From: Salvia splendens
Lineage: Eukaryota > Streptophyta > Magnoliopsida > Lamiales > Lamiaceae
Assembly (NCBI RefSeq): GCF_004379255.2
Contig: NC_056032.1
Span: 29,733,322 to 29,797,321, forward strand
Direction of reading: 5' to 3'
DNA length: 64,000 nt
Shown here: one piece after another, positions 10,818 through 23,868 of the stretch
Position numbering within the stretch: position 1 is the first letter of the stretch
Layout: each line of letters opens with the position of its first letter
Translations under genes and position numbers: made by a program
The notes under the pieces: model-generated
Databases searched by the model: none
Seen by the model: only the letters and a program-made list of their open reading frames with translations
Told to the model about the DNA's origin: nothing

Positions 10818-12303
10818 TGAAAGGACCTCAGGGCGCTTAGGTGTCGTTCAAGCAAGGATATATCCTACTGGTCAGGATAGAGATCCTAACTAAGCCTAGA
10901 CCCTGGTTTCAAAAATTCCTCAACCCACTTCTACTGATCAGTATAGTGGTGGTAAGGGTCGAATCCCACAGAGATGGTGCGTTAAAACTATTGTGGTGAT
11001 ATTCTGGATGGTTTGGTTAGCTACCACGCTCGGGTTGAGTCTCTACCTAGGCAAGAACTTAAAGGTAATTTCCTACTGACTGGAATGGGGAAAGAAGTGT
11101 AGGGGTGCAGCTGTGTACGTGGAAATAGGGGGACATTTTTATAACAAAAAATATTTGGAAGGTACGAGATTCTATTTTGGGCTAGACAGAATATTCAGAG
11201 GGTAGTGGTAGTCATGGTGACTAGGCTGACAGATCTGCAGGTTATAACTAAAAGTAAAGGACAAAAAGCAAAAAACATCTAAAAAGCAAAGTGGTCCCCA
11301 ACATTAGACATGGACATCATCTTCTTCAACAACACAAACTAAAATCAGAAAATAATTCCAGATTCAACACGGAAACACAGTTTATCAATTCGCGAACGCA
11401 GATCCACAAATAAGAACACCAAATCTGAAATCAAAACACAGAAAATGCAACTCCGGGTACTGGTCAGCAGGAAAACGAAAACGAACTCAAACAAGACTTC
11501 ACATGCAGCGATTCACTCACGATCAATAGTTCCACATTTAACTAAAGGAATTTTGACGGAAACAAAGAAAGGAAAGTTTCAGCACTTAAACTCCAAGGAA
11601 CCTTAGATCTAAGCTAACTAGGCGGAATAGGAAGGAAAAGAAATCAACACCATAACTGAAACGGAAATCAACTTCATATCATAAACACGTTCGAATCTTC
11701 CACAAGTACTTCAAAACAGAAAATATCCAAAAGCAAACAAAGATCCAACGTAAGGAAAGTAAATAAACTAAACTACGAAAGCGAATAAAAGTGTTTTGCC
11801 ACTCCGGGCGATGATATCTCTAACTACGGTTCTGCTAGCTAGAACGGACGATCTGGAACTCCGAGAACATCTAGATCTTCAAGTGACCATGGCAGTGGCG
11901 AGGAACGAGATTCAGGACTGGGCTGAAGGACTGAACTCCGAGAGAATTCTACCTAAGAGTGATGATGATGAATTGGTTGATGATCATTCTCTCTCCAAGT
12001 GGCTTCCTTTTATAGGGAGGCTTACCCTTGATTTTTAGGGTAAGACCTTGCAGTGAGATTACTTCTTTGCCCTTAATTGTGATTGAGCAGTCCCAGCTAT
12101 CCTCCTTCTCCATCTCGAGCCATTTTTGCATGTATACTGGTCAGTACGTAATCGTCCTGACGCCCTTTTCACTTGAAGTGTCTGAAACTCTGCCTAATGG
12201 CTAGAACGCTTACCCTGCACGCTTAAGCAACTAGTTTTGCAGATATAATTCAATTATGCACATCATACTGACCCGTAACCTAGGCCTAGAATACGACTTA
12301 TCA
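10818..12303 (-). mobile_element. Athila LTR 1 (outer 3' LTR), 1486 bp
   Basis: It runs from TGAAAGGACC to CGACTTATCA on the plus strand, so on the element's own strand it starts TGATAAG and ends CTTTCA. It differs from the other two LTRs around 11170-11215: there it has a unique TATTCAGAGGGTAGTGGTAG block where they carry a duplicated GACAGATCTGCAG segment. A small open frame at 11796-12038 lies inside the LTR and has no known product. Confidence 0.9.
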
Positions 12304-14116
12304 AACTGCTCACACTTACCACACGCTTGTCCTCAAGCGTGAAGAACAAACAAAAAGGAATAAGTCGAATTCTAGCCTGGTTACTCCCCTGACCGACTCT
12401 ACCTAAACTAGACTCTATACTACAACGACGCAAAGAAAAAAAACACTAGGTCAAACACAGAAAAACACACAAACACAAAGAAAAACTAAAACACAAAGAT
12501 TGGGCTATATTTTCAACCATCCCTTACCTCGGGATCTGGTGCAATCCGGCCTTAGACAGCCTTGAACTTCTGCCACCCCCCATTCCTTCCTGGTCAGTAT
12601 ATCCGCTTGTCAAGATCGCCCAAACTCTCGGCCAAACACTAGATTCACTCGGTCTCTCATACCTCACCAGGAATGTTGGGACCGCATTCTCTCAATATGC
12701 TCAACCACGCTTGCTTCGGACTTGGATCTCACGTGCAGCTACTGAAGGGCTTAAAGGCTTGTAATGGGGCTATTGGGTTGTAGTGTTTTGGGGTAGATGT
12801 TCCTAAGGCTCTAAGTTTCAACATTTCTATTTTATTGATGTGGGGGGGACTGTGTGCATTAGGCTTCTGATCAGTTGCTTCTTAATTGGCGCTTCTGGCT
12901 TGGTCTCCAACTGGTCAGTATCATCTTGTGGCTTTGCCACCCTTATTCCTTCTTTTTTTTTGTGGTCAAGTTTCTGACCATTTTTCTCCACGTTCTTCTT
13001 TCTCTTTTTCCTTTGTGGCTTCGCCACCCTTATACCTTCTTCTCTCCCTTTTTTTTTTCTTTTTGTGGACCCGGGATAACTCCCTGATCGATTTTCTTCC
13101 AAACTTTCTTGCCCAGCTGAAGTCTGCTCTCTTTCACATCTTTCTGGCCAGTAAGCTTCATTCGCCTCATGCCTTGCACACACAGCCCCAGTGGCTAGGG
13201 GTATTTATCTGGGTAACAGAGTTGGGAAAAGAGGTTCTAAGGGTGGTTTTTTTTTTCTTTCTTTTTTTTTGTGTGGGGGGGTTTTCCTACTGCCTTCAGT
13301 GTTTGCTACCCGTGGTCACTTCATCCTAGGCAATTTGTGGCAGCCTCTCTTTCTTTTCAATATTTGTGGAAAGTGGTTCCACTTAAGGCTTATGACTCAC
13401 ATTTTTAAGAGGGCTTTCGCGCTTGGCTCTAAGTATGGGCTTTTCTCTCATACTCACATCATCTATCCTGACTAGGAGGTATTAGGGAAGGTGGTTTTGG
13501 TTTTCCAGCATGTCCTATCTCCCTCAATTCCCTTCACCGTCAGGTCAAGACGGTTGAGTTTTAATCCCAATCAACACACAAAATAAAAAACTATACTTAA
13601 CGGGACACAAACACAAACACAAAAACTACACATATATACATACTCATCATACTGGTCATTGCGTCCCCCCTCCCACTTCACAAGTGTCTGCCCTCAGATA
13701 GGGCTGTGAAGTGGAAAAGGTAATGGCCAGTATGATGGACACATAGACAAACAGACAAAAACAACAAATTAAAACTAAAACTTCTCACACTTAGACTACG
13801 GAATAGGCTAAGTGTGAGAGTTTGAAAACCTAAACAGCAACCAACAAAACACATATATACAAAACTCCTCACACTTAGGCCATGCAATGGGCTAAGTGTG
13901 AGCCGGCATGCTTACGAAAAACAGAAAACACAAACACATGCGCCAAAAGACAAACCCTTAACTTCTCACACTTAGACTATAGAATAGGCTAAGTGTTATG
14001 AATGGGGTTTGCGCACAAACAGAAAGTATACTACCTAGACACACAAAACACTATTAAAAACGAAAAGCTAAAAAAAAAATAGAAAGAAAAACTAACTGGT
14101 CAGATGGGGGTGGTGG
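12304..14116 (-). repeat. Athila copy A 3' noncoding region with hairpins
   Basis: This 1.8-kb stretch lies between the third ORF and the 3' LTR and has no convincing ORF. It contains pyrimidine-rich tracts (about 12950-13070 and 13245-13285). Three related inverted repeats with 11-base arms CTCACACTTAG and CTAAGTGTGAG lie at 13784-13818, 13868-13902 and 13965-13999 (the last with a damaged arm). A CACGCTTG/CAAGCGTG hairpin at 12322-12341 sits just inside the LTR, beside another CTCACACTTA at 12309. The polypurine tract should lie in the first 30 bases; on the element's strand these read as a purine-biased GGTAAGTGTGAGCAG. Copy B lacks this whole region. Confidence 0.7.
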
Positions 14117-17100
14117 TCACTTGTTCCTCCTGCTCCTTCGCGGGGCAGGTTGTGGTGCAGGTGGTTCTACCGGTTTCTCCTCCTCCTTCTCGGCTTGCTT
14201 GTTCCCAGATTCTGCCGACTCTTCGGCTTCTCCTTCCTCGTGTACCTTCTCTGCTTCCTTTGTCTCGGGTAATTCCTCCTCGGATACTCGTGGTTCATTA
14301 ACTCGGCCTCCATGGCCCCTTGGTGCAACAGCTTGTTCCTTCCTCAGGCTTGTGACTTCATTCAATAACTCATCCATCACGGATGCCATTCTGCCCATCT
14401 CCGTTATCAGTTTCTGGTTCTCATCTCCAAGCCTAGTAACAATCGTCTCCAAAGCTTCTTGCCTCTGACTCTGTCTCGTCTGCCCCGCAGACTCCTTCAA
14501 CATTCTTTCCATCACTGCTGCCAATTTCATCACTTCCGCTTTCAATTGTTGATTTTCTTCTTTCACCTCTTCCATCGCTTCCTCGATCTTCCCTTGACGC
14601 TGTTCCTGGTCTGATGCCAATCCGATCATTTCTGCCCTTATCTGTCTGCTTCCCTCCGCTATCTCCTCTACTGCTTTTTCCATCCCCTCTTGCCTCTGGT
14701 CGTGTGCCGGTGCTTCATGAGCTGCTGCCAACCGAGCAGTGGGTGTAGCTTCCTCTCCCATCGCGTAGAAGTGTGGCACGCCTTGCCTCATGTATACCGC
14801 ATTCGTCCGGATGAATAGGGGGGTATCAAACAATCCTGGGGCGTCCACCATCGTCAAGGGGGTTAAGTCTTCTTCCTCTGAAACGGTGATGTTGTTTCTC
14901 ACAAAGATTCCCAATATATGGCAGAGGGAAATATTCCGTGCTGGGTGGGTAGCGATGAGGTGACATGTGTATGCAGTCCAGAACCCTAAGTGCAACTTCT
15001 TGCCTTTCTTGGCACACCACATAAGATACAATTCCGTCATCGATGTCCGGACTGCCGAATTCGACTGTCCTAAAAGGTTGTAACCCAAGAAGAGTTGAAC
15101 CAGGCGTAGATTAGGATCGTTGAGATGGATAGATCAGGAGATAGTGGACTGAAACTGTCCTGCCCCAGGGTGAGTAAGCTCTTCCCAAGCTACCTGGGGC
15201 TCAAAGTCCACATGCCTGCGGGGAATCCCCCGCTCCCTATCTCTCCACTCGGGCCCTATGGCCTCCTCCAAACTGCATATCCCTAGCCGAACAGTCCATT
15301 CAATCAAATTCATCCTAATCTCTCCTCCAAATACTCTGAAACTGATACACTCTACATCCAAATCCGTTGTGACCTTGAATCGAAAGGTCGCGAAAAATTC
15401 TTTGGCCAAATCGACCGGAACATTCAAATTCTCATTCCTTAACAGCCATTCAAAACCCAATTCATGGAAAAGGGCGAGAAACGATTCCCGAACCTTTAAT
15501 TCATCTAACGAGGGGAGATGAATTACCTTTCCACACTTAACCTTCTTGCCTTTTGCGTTCTTGGTGCGATAGATGGATTGGAGCTCCTTGGAGTCAAAAA
15601 ATTGCATCCCCTCCACCACGTCATCTGTGAGCTCCACCGTCCAACGCTTATATCGAAGTGGTTCTGCAGGTGGATGCAATAGTTCCCGATGATCGTTAGG
15701 GAGTTGCTGCTCCTTGTACTCCTCATCTTCCATGGTCGTATCGCTATCGGATTCAGATTCTTCACTGATCTCATATTCACTGTCACTCTGTGTTTGCCGG
15801 TTTGATGGGGTCCTCTGGTCAGCCTCAGTGATCACGATGCCTGTGTTCATGGTACGCGGTTTTTTGGTACTCGGCTTGTTCTTCACAACGGCTTTTCCTT
15901 TCCTTTTTCTTTCTATCTGGTACCTGGCTTCCTCCTCAGCTTGGAGTAAGGCCTCGTCTTTCTCAGATCCATCAGACCTTCCTGACTCTGAAGTGAGGTT
16001 CGGTCCCCCAGCCATTTCTTCCATTGTCGTGTCCGGTTCGTTCTGTACTGGAGACACCCCTGTGTCTTCCTGATCAGTAGCTTGAACAGGTTTACCTTCA
16101 GCCTCTTTCGGAGTGGCTCGCTCTTCCTCGCTTGCGATCTCTATGGGGTCCTCCGCCGTGTTCGGTTTTGCCCTGCTGGAGACCCACCTACCCAAACAAC
16201 GCTGCGATACCCTCTGCGGCTTGGGCGAGTCTGCCTCGGGGTCTGTTTTCACCACCAGTTTTCGCCTGACCGGAATCGGTTTTACAACCTGAGGTGCCAC
16301 TAGGGTGGGTGCTTCTACTTCTGGCTCTGCTTTCTTTGTTCCTGTGTCCTTGACTTCCGTAATCGTATTGTCCTCCTCTTCTTCCGGCTGGTGTGCCGGG
16401 CTCTCTGTCTCACTTACTCCCTTTTTTTCCGTGCTCATGCCTACTGCCTTCGAAGCGAGGTCTAGACCCTCAGCCTCCGAGGCAGTAGCTTCCGCTGCTT
16501 GGCCTACTTGGTTCAAGATGGACTCAAACTCCTCATCTGTCATCAACGACCGCTTCTGGGCTGATTCGTTCAGATCTATGTCGTCCCTCTCCACTTTATG
16601 AGACACCGGCTCCTCCTCGGGCGTTTTCTTCGCTTCGCCACTCCCCTCCTGGGTTGTCCCTTCTTGGCTGGCCCTTTTCTTACGCTCCTCAGAGTCGGAG
16701 TCGTAATAGGCGGCGATAGCGTCGAGTTCCGCCGAATCTGGTACCGAGGTTTCCGGCGGCGCGGTCGCCGAGGGAGATCCCTCATCCGATTGTACTTCTG
16801 CGTGTCTGACCGGTGCATGCGGAATTTCACTGGGTGCGTTTCCTATGCCCCCCATTTGACCAAAACCAGTCAATGCCGCCGTCCAGTCCCGAGTAGGGTC
16901 CTGTTGACGAAGAAATGCCATCATGGCATCCATGGAAATCATAGGTGGTGGCTGAGCGGTCGGTACTGGTGGCGGTGGATTTTGCTGTGGTTGTGCCTCC
17001 TGGGTTTCTTGGCGGCGCGGTTTGATTTTCTTGGCGAAAGCTTTCTTCCCCATGAGTGGAAATCTGCGATTTAGTGGTGAAAAGGTAGGGTTGAGAGTTG

Positions 17101-17137
17101 GGGTTGAGACTGATGTTTCCGCGAGAGAGATGGACAA
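14117..17137 (-). pseudogene. Athila copy A third ORF (env-position protein), one in-frame TGA
   Basis: One frame of about 1006 codons is broken only by a TGA at 15134-15136. The N-terminal two thirds is acidic and low in complexity with basic patches. A conserved-looking domain follows, from about residue 510 to past the stop (LALFHELGFEWLL, FRVFGGEIRMNLIEWTVRLG, then GYNLLGQSNSAVRTSMTELY). It resembles the ATHILA-ORF/'putative plant transposon protein' families. After it comes a long heptad-rich coiled coil and a basic end, PRRSRRNK. The position after pol is that of the env-like ORF of Athila, but I see no signal peptide or membrane segment. The first ATG is at 17137; the ATG at residue 29 (MGKKAFAKKIKPRR) is an alternative start. 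Its function is unknown. Confidence 0.7.
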
Positions 17138-17693
17138 GAGTTTCTTGAAAGTGAATTGAAAATGAGGGTTTGTGAGGGAAAAGTGTTGGGACGGTAAGTT
17201 TAATTCGGGTGAGAGAGAGCAGTTGCAGGTGGTTGTAACCGGTTATCAGGGGTAGCCGGTCGCGACGTTTCAGACGGGAAGGGCGGTTGAGGTTGCTGGC
17301 CTCTGATTGGTCCGCGCGTCCTTTCCCTCTGCTCACGCGCCATTTCTCCTGCTGTCACCCTGCAAAAGCTGCACAAGCCTTAATTCAAATTTTCGTCCTC
17401 TCCATAATTCCTCCTATACTTGCCTAAAAAGGGAACTAATTTAAATGGGCACTTAAATAACATTTTGAAATAGCACCAGATAAGTAATCCCTTGGTCAAT
17501 GTGCTCTTCAAATTAAAATTAAGGCCCGAAACTATTTTTTGATTTTTAGGAATTATCTAGCGTGCAAAATTAATTACGTATTTACAATATTTACAACTTC
17601 CTTAGGTAATTTGGAATTCAACTTGGCCAGTATATGCAAACTATTTTCAAAGGGAAATTGGCCGCGCGGAATTCCAAATTCCTATCTTACTGA

Positions 17694-20600
17694 TCAGTAT
17701 GAAACCGATGTAAGTGGCTGTAGTGGAATTTCATCCACTACACCCACCTCGCTATTATCCCTGAATATTTTCAACCTATGCCCATTTACTATGAAAGGTT
17801 CAGAGTTAGAAAAACTTCCTGAAATTTCTACTGCCCATTAGATCGGAGTGCAGTTATGATGTAAGGACCTGTCCATTTGGACTTGAGTTTCCCTGGCATA
17901 AGCTTCAATCTTGACTGGAAGAGTAGTACTTTCTGGCCAACATGGAGCTCCTTAGTTCTCAGATTTTGATCATGCCATAATTTAGTTAGTTCCTTGTACC
18001 ACATGGCGGAGTCGAATGACTCCAATCTAAGTTCCTCAAGCTCCTGCAGTTGCAGCTTCTTTTCTCTTCACAGGTTGTAGCATCCATATTCACTTTCTGT
18101 ATTGCCCAGTATGCCCGATGCTCGATTCCAACTGGTAAATGGCACATCTTCCCAAAAACAATCCGGTAAGGGGACATTCCTATAGGGGTCTTGTAGGCTG
18201 TTCGATACGCCCAGAGAGCATCCTCTAACCTTACACTCCAATCCTTCCTAGAAGTGTTCACCGTCTTCTCCAAAATTTTCTTTATCTCGCGGTTAGAGAT
18301 TTCTGCTTGACCATTTGCTTGCGGATGGTAAGGGCTGGATAGTCTATGGTGCACACCGTATTTCTTCATCAAGGCTTCAATTGTGCGATTACAGAAGTGT
18401 GTACCTTGATTGGATATGATCGCCCTGGGTACACCGAATCGGCTGAAGATATGACTCTTTAAGAACTTGGCCACTTCCTTGGCTTCACACGTGCCTGTGG
18501 CCTTGGCTTCTACCCATTTGGAGACGTAGTCTACTGCAACTAGGATATACAGATTCCCATAGGATGAAGGAAAAGGTCCCATGAAATCCATTCCCCATAT
18601 GTCGAATAGCTCGCAAACTATTACGGGTACCTGCGGCATTTCATCCCGGGCAGATATTCCACCGGTCAGTTGGCAACGCTCACAGCTCCTGCAGAACTCG
18701 TACGCATCTTTGTTGAGGGTTGGCCAATAAAAGCCGCTATCCAAATCTTCCTTGCCGTCTTCTTGGACCCGAAATGTCCTCCGCATGCTAATGAATGGCA
18801 GTGGGTTAAAACATCCCGCTGCTCCCAGTCAGGAATGCACCTCCTTATCACTTGATCGGACCCTACCCTCCACAAATAGGGGTCGTCCCAAAAGTAGTAT
18901 TTCGCTTCACTCTTGATCTTCATTCTTTGGGCTTTGGTAACACTCGGCACTTCTGGAAGCTCTCCAGTCACTAGGTAGTTGGCCAGGTCCGCATACCATG
19001 GTTCCTGCCCTACCTTCTCTTTTCCTTTCGGTGTATCATTCTGACCAGTAAGTTTCAACACTTCTTCCCAATCAATTTTTCTGGGCACAAAAATCACCTC
19101 ACACAAATGTTCCTCTGGAAATTTATCGTGCACTTCGTCACCGTTTCCATCTTGCACTATTCTGCTCAAATGGTCCGCCACCTTGTTCTCGACTCCTCGC
19201 TTATCTTCCACCTCCCAGTCAAATTCTTGTAGCAAGAGTACCCATCGGATCAAGCGTGGTTTGGATTCCTTCTTGGCAATCAGATACTTAATCGCCGCAT
19301 GGTCAGTATACACTATGACTTTGGATCCCAACAAATATGGCCTGAACTTCTCGAAGGAATACACCACTGCCAGCATCTCCTTTTCAGTGGTATCGTAATT
19401 CCGCTGGGCTTGATTTAAAGTCTTGGACGCATAAAAAATTACGTACCTCTTCCCGTCGATCTTCTGACCCAGCACGGCTCCTACCGCAAAATCGCTGGCG
19501 TCGCACATTACTTCGAAAGGATGGTTCCAGTCAGGAGCCCTTATGATAGGTGCGGATATCAACTTTTCTTTGAGGAGGTTGAAAGCAGCCTTGCATTGCT
19601 CATCAAAGATGAATTCCACGTCATTCTGAAGTATTCTAGTAAGGGGTTGGGCGATCTTGGAGAAATCCTTAATAAATCTTCGATAAAATCCGGCGTGCCC
19701 CAGAAAACCCCTTATTCCCTTCTGTTCAGTAGGGAATGGTAATTTGGATATAACATCTACCTTGGCTCGATCCACTTGGATACCTCTCTCTGAGACCACG
19801 TGTCCTAAAACTATCCCTTCGGCGACCATAAAATGGCACTTTTCGAAGTTCAAAACCAAACTCTTTGCTTGACATCTCTCCAAAACTATATCCAAATGGT
19901 GAAGGCAAGAGTCGAACGAGTCTCCGTAAACCGTAAAATCGTCCATGAATATCTCTATGCAATCCTTAATCAAATCGGAAAATATGCTCATCATACATCG
20001 TTGAAACGTACCTGGAGCGTTGCACAGGCCGAAAGGCATGCGACGGTATGCATAGGTTCCAAACGGGCAAGTGAAAGTGGTCTTGTCCTGGTCCTCAGGA
20101 TCTACGTAAATTTGGAAATACCCGCTGTACCCATCTAGAAAGCAGAAAAACTTCTTCCCAGCTAATCTCTCCAACATTTGGTCGATGAACGGCAGGGAAA
20201 AATGGTCCTTCCTGGTCGCATTGTTCTGCTTACGGTAATCGATGCACATTCGCCAACCCGTGACTAGCCTCGTTGGGATCAGCTCATTCCTCTCATTCTG
20301 AACTACTTGGATGCCCGACTTCTTTGGGACCATGTGGATCGGGCTAACCCACTCACTATCCGGTACTGAATAGATAATCCCTAGCGACAACAACTTCAAG
20401 ATCTCCTTCAATATCTCTTCTCGCATGTTAGGGTTTACCTTCCTTTGAGCATCTCGATGTGCCTTCGCTCCTTCCTCCAACCTAATGTGGTGCATGCAGA
20501 CGTCGGGGCTAATTCTCACTAAATCTGTAAGACTCCAACCAATCGCCTTCTTGTTCTTGCTCAGCACGGTCAGTAGCCTAGCCTCTTGTTCCTTCGTAAG

Positions 20601-23600
20601 GCTGCTACTGATGATCACTGGATATGAGTTCTCCTCTCCAAGGAAGGCATACTTCAAATTTGGTGGTAACTTCTTCAGCTCAACTTGAGGTGGAAGTGTG
20701 TCTTCGGGTAGAGGGTTTTTCTCAATCTCTCCTTCTTTTTCTAAATCTCCCCCCGATGGTTCTTCTATACTGGCCGGTAGATGAACCCCTGCGGCTCCAA
20801 TGAACTCCGATTTCTGACAGAATTCCTTGATTGCTGCTTCTATTTCCTCATCAGTCAACCCTTGGCTACTGATCAGATCACACCATGCAGCAGCTTCGAC
20901 GTCAGCCTGCTCATAAACATCTAACGTTTGGAGTTTCTCCTGCAATAGTTCGGTCTCAAGAAAATCTTGGACAAGGGGGTCAATCACATCAACATAACAC
21001 AAATTCTCAGAATCAATCGGTTTCTTCATGGCTTCATTGATATCAAAAGTGAATTTCTCTCCATGAAAATCAATGCAATTGTCCCCTCGGCCATGTCCAC
21101 TATTGTCTTAGCCGTTCTCAAAAATGGCCTTCCTAACAACACTCCACTAGATTCCCTAGCTTCATGCTCACTCATTTTGATCACATAAAAATCAGCAGGA
21201 TAGGTAAAATCATGCACTCTTACTAACACGTTTTCTAAAACTCCCTCAGGACTTATGCACGACCTATCAGCCAGTTGGATCAATACCCTAGTATTCGACA
21301 ATCTAACTCCCTTCAATCGGTTATAGATAAACAATTGCATGACATTTATGGATGCCCCCAAATCACACATTGCATGTTTGACCTTCACATCTCCTATGGC
21401 TATGGGCAGAGTGAACATACCTGGATCGGCTCTCTTGGGTGGCAACTTCTCTTGCACTATTGCTGACGCTATCCCTTCCACCATGATCTTGCCATCCTTC
21501 TGGGCTTTCCCGGCTATGAAGTCCTTTATGAATTTCCCCAGAGGGGGTAGCTTCACGGCTTGGAGGAATGGTATGGTGACATCCAACTTCCCAAAAATCG
21601 ACAAGTAGTCCACCGGGTTCTCTTTCTTCCTCTTTGTAACCAATCGGAATGGGAATGGTTTCTCCATTTTTTCTCCTCTACTGTTCTTCAGCAACCTTCT
21701 TGGAGTTTCTCTTGGGTAGTTCCTGGGTCTGGGCCTTCATTCTGGGCTCTACCTCTTGAGGAGGTTCCTTCCTGGTCAGTAGGGTGTCGGGTTCACCTCG
21801 TACACTTGGTGTATCATCCAAGAAGAATGGATCTTTCATCCGAGGCATAGTTCTCCCTAATTCTTCTGCTGAAATGGTATCACCTCCTATCTTCGTTCTA
21901 TTAGATCCTCCACCAGGTTGTTTCGGTTGAGGCGCGTCATAAGTGGTTCCTGACCTCAACGTAACCTTACTCACATTTGCCTTTTCGGGCATTTGGACTG
22001 TAGATGGGAGTTTCCCCTGCATTTCCCTTCAAATCACCCACCGAACTGGCCAGTTGAGCTAACTGCCTATTCATCATATCCATGTTCGCCTTATGTTCTT
22101 TCTGGGCGTTTTGCATCCCCTGCACGACCTCATTATGGGATTGCAATTCTCCCTTGATGCTTTGTTGTGACGCTAGCATTTCACCCATCATGTCCTCAAC
22201 GGATCTCCTTGACCTGTTCGAGTTTTGGAAGTGACTTGGCCCTTGGTGTTGATAGTTCTGGGAATTTTGCTTGCCCTTGATTAGGCGGGTATTGGTTATA
22301 CTGGGCAGGAGGGGTGTACTGATCTTGAGGATATTGATTCTGGTGCTGACCTTGGAATTGATTTTGGTTCTGATGGTTTTGGGGTCCTGGGTTTGGCTGA
22401 TTTTGGAAGTTTTGGAAGTTTCTCTGGTGAGGTGACACATAGACAGGGTTCGGGTTTTTGTGGGTTTTGGTTTTGGAATGTTGGTTTCTTCCTGACCAGT
22501 TGGGCTGGTAGTCTGGGTTTACTGGTCCACGGTTAGGGTTTTGGTTCGGATGAGGGTTATACTGGTTCTGACCTTGGTTCTGATTTTGGCTCCCGTCGCC
22601 CCATCGGAAGTTCGGATGATCCCTCCATGGTGCATCCCGTTGCCTACCTTGAATCCAATGCCCACTAGAATTGAAGTACCCCGCAGCATTAACCTGCTCC
22701 ATATTCCCGAAATCATTAGGCTGATCATAGTTCGGTCCTTGATTTCCCTGCTCTGCACCCTTGTAATTCCCAGCTGGGGAAGGTGGTGGAGTGCTCTTCT
22801 CGATCGCACTCAGAAGTGACTTCTTCAGCTCATCCATTTTCAAATCCATTTTCTGCTCCAGTGTATTTTCCTGATCAGTAACCGAGGCAACAGCAGCCCG
22901 TTCTCGGTTGTATCCTTCCCTTGAATGGTCATACTCTTTCTTTGCATTCAGTAGCTTCCTTAGGACTCTCTTTGCTTCGCTAAACCGCAATTGCGTGAAG
23001 CTTCCTCCTGACGATGAATTTGCCAGGTCCTTGGTTACCGCGTTCATGCCTTCGTAGAAAGTATGATGTACTTCAATGTCCGCCATGCGATGTTGGGACA
23101 TGATTCCAAAAGACCCATGTATCTTGCCCAATAATCACTTAAGGGCTCATCATACCCTTGCTTCACATTAGTTATTTCCCTCTTCAGCGCGCTTGTCTTG
23201 GATGACGGAAAAATACTCGCTCAGAAATGCTGACTTGAAATCGGCCCAAGTCTCGATAGAGTTAGGGGGCAGGCGCATGAAACCAGTGTTAGCTTCCCCC
23301 TTGAGCACAAATGGCAAAGCCTTCAGCCTATAATCATCCTCAGTTGCTCCTGCTGGTCTCCTCTGCGCCCTACAAATTTTGCAAAACTCATGAAGAAACT
23401 CATACGGCCCTTCATAGCTCTTCCCACAGTATGTAGGCAGGATTGCGATCACATGAGGCTTCACATCGCAGGCGGTTTGCCCTGGAGTAACGACTATGGC
23501 TTGCGGGGGCTCTCCTTCAGTATGCGCGTTCAGCGTCCCTATCTCCGGGTCCTCATCTCCCTGGTTGGCCATTTCCCTTGGGTTGCCTTCCAACAGTGGT

Positions 23601-23760
23601 ATCTCTTCTGGTATCGGTCCCTCTATGGTGCCCTTCTCTTCGTCACTACTCGTGCCTAGGTCAGACAAGGTGGTCGACAGGCCAGAACGAGTGGTTACGA
23701 GTATAGATCCTCGCTGAAGTATCTTCGGTCTCCCCTGGTCAGGAGCCCGAACTGCTTCTC
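17694..23760 (-). pseudogene. Athila copy A gag-pol, multiply frameshifted
   Basis: It has the same order as copy B (gag, protease, reverse transcriptase, RNase H, integrase), but the frame breaks at several points: about 23735, 23160, 22275, 22016, 21680, 21078 and 18742, plus the integrase tail near 18055 and 17828. Most breaks are one-base gains or losses in or beside short homopolymers relative to copy B. The longest intact piece (18666-21029) covers reverse transcriptase and RNase H, including [10 protein letters not shown] 556-bp noncoding spacer (17138-17693) separates it from the third ORF. The indel pattern looks more like uncorrected long-read error than ageing, because substitutions are few. 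Confidence 0.85.
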
Positions 23761-23850
23761 ATAAACTGAAATGAAAAGAAAAGAAAAAAAAGATTATGCA
23801 CAATAATACGCCAAAGTATCACACACAAAAGTAACTAGTAACGCCATCCA

Positions 23851-23868
23851 TCCCCGGCAACGGCGCCA
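23851..23868 (-). promoter_or_regulatory. Primer binding site of copy A (tRNA-Asp)
   Basis: TCCCCGGCAACGGCGCCA on the plus strand equals the 3' end of plant tRNA-Asp with its CCA. On the element's strand it is therefore the complementary minus-strand primer site. Two bases (TT) separate it from LTR 2. tRNA-Asp priming is typical of Athila/Tat elements. Confidence 0.9.

Noticed and set aside
12950..13290. Plus-strand ORFs rich in F, L and S (12875-13329) that look like membrane proteins
   Set aside because: They come from pyrimidine-rich noncoding DNA of the retrotransposon, antisense to it; the hydrophobicity is a composition effect.
15714..17074. Open frames on the plus strand over the third Athila ORF (and their twins at 26894-28254)
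   Set aside because: They are shadows of the long minus-strand frame, with no domains of their own.
23851..23868. tRNA-Asp gene
   Set aside because: Only the 18-base 3' end is present, next to an LTR; this is a primer binding site, not a tRNA gene.
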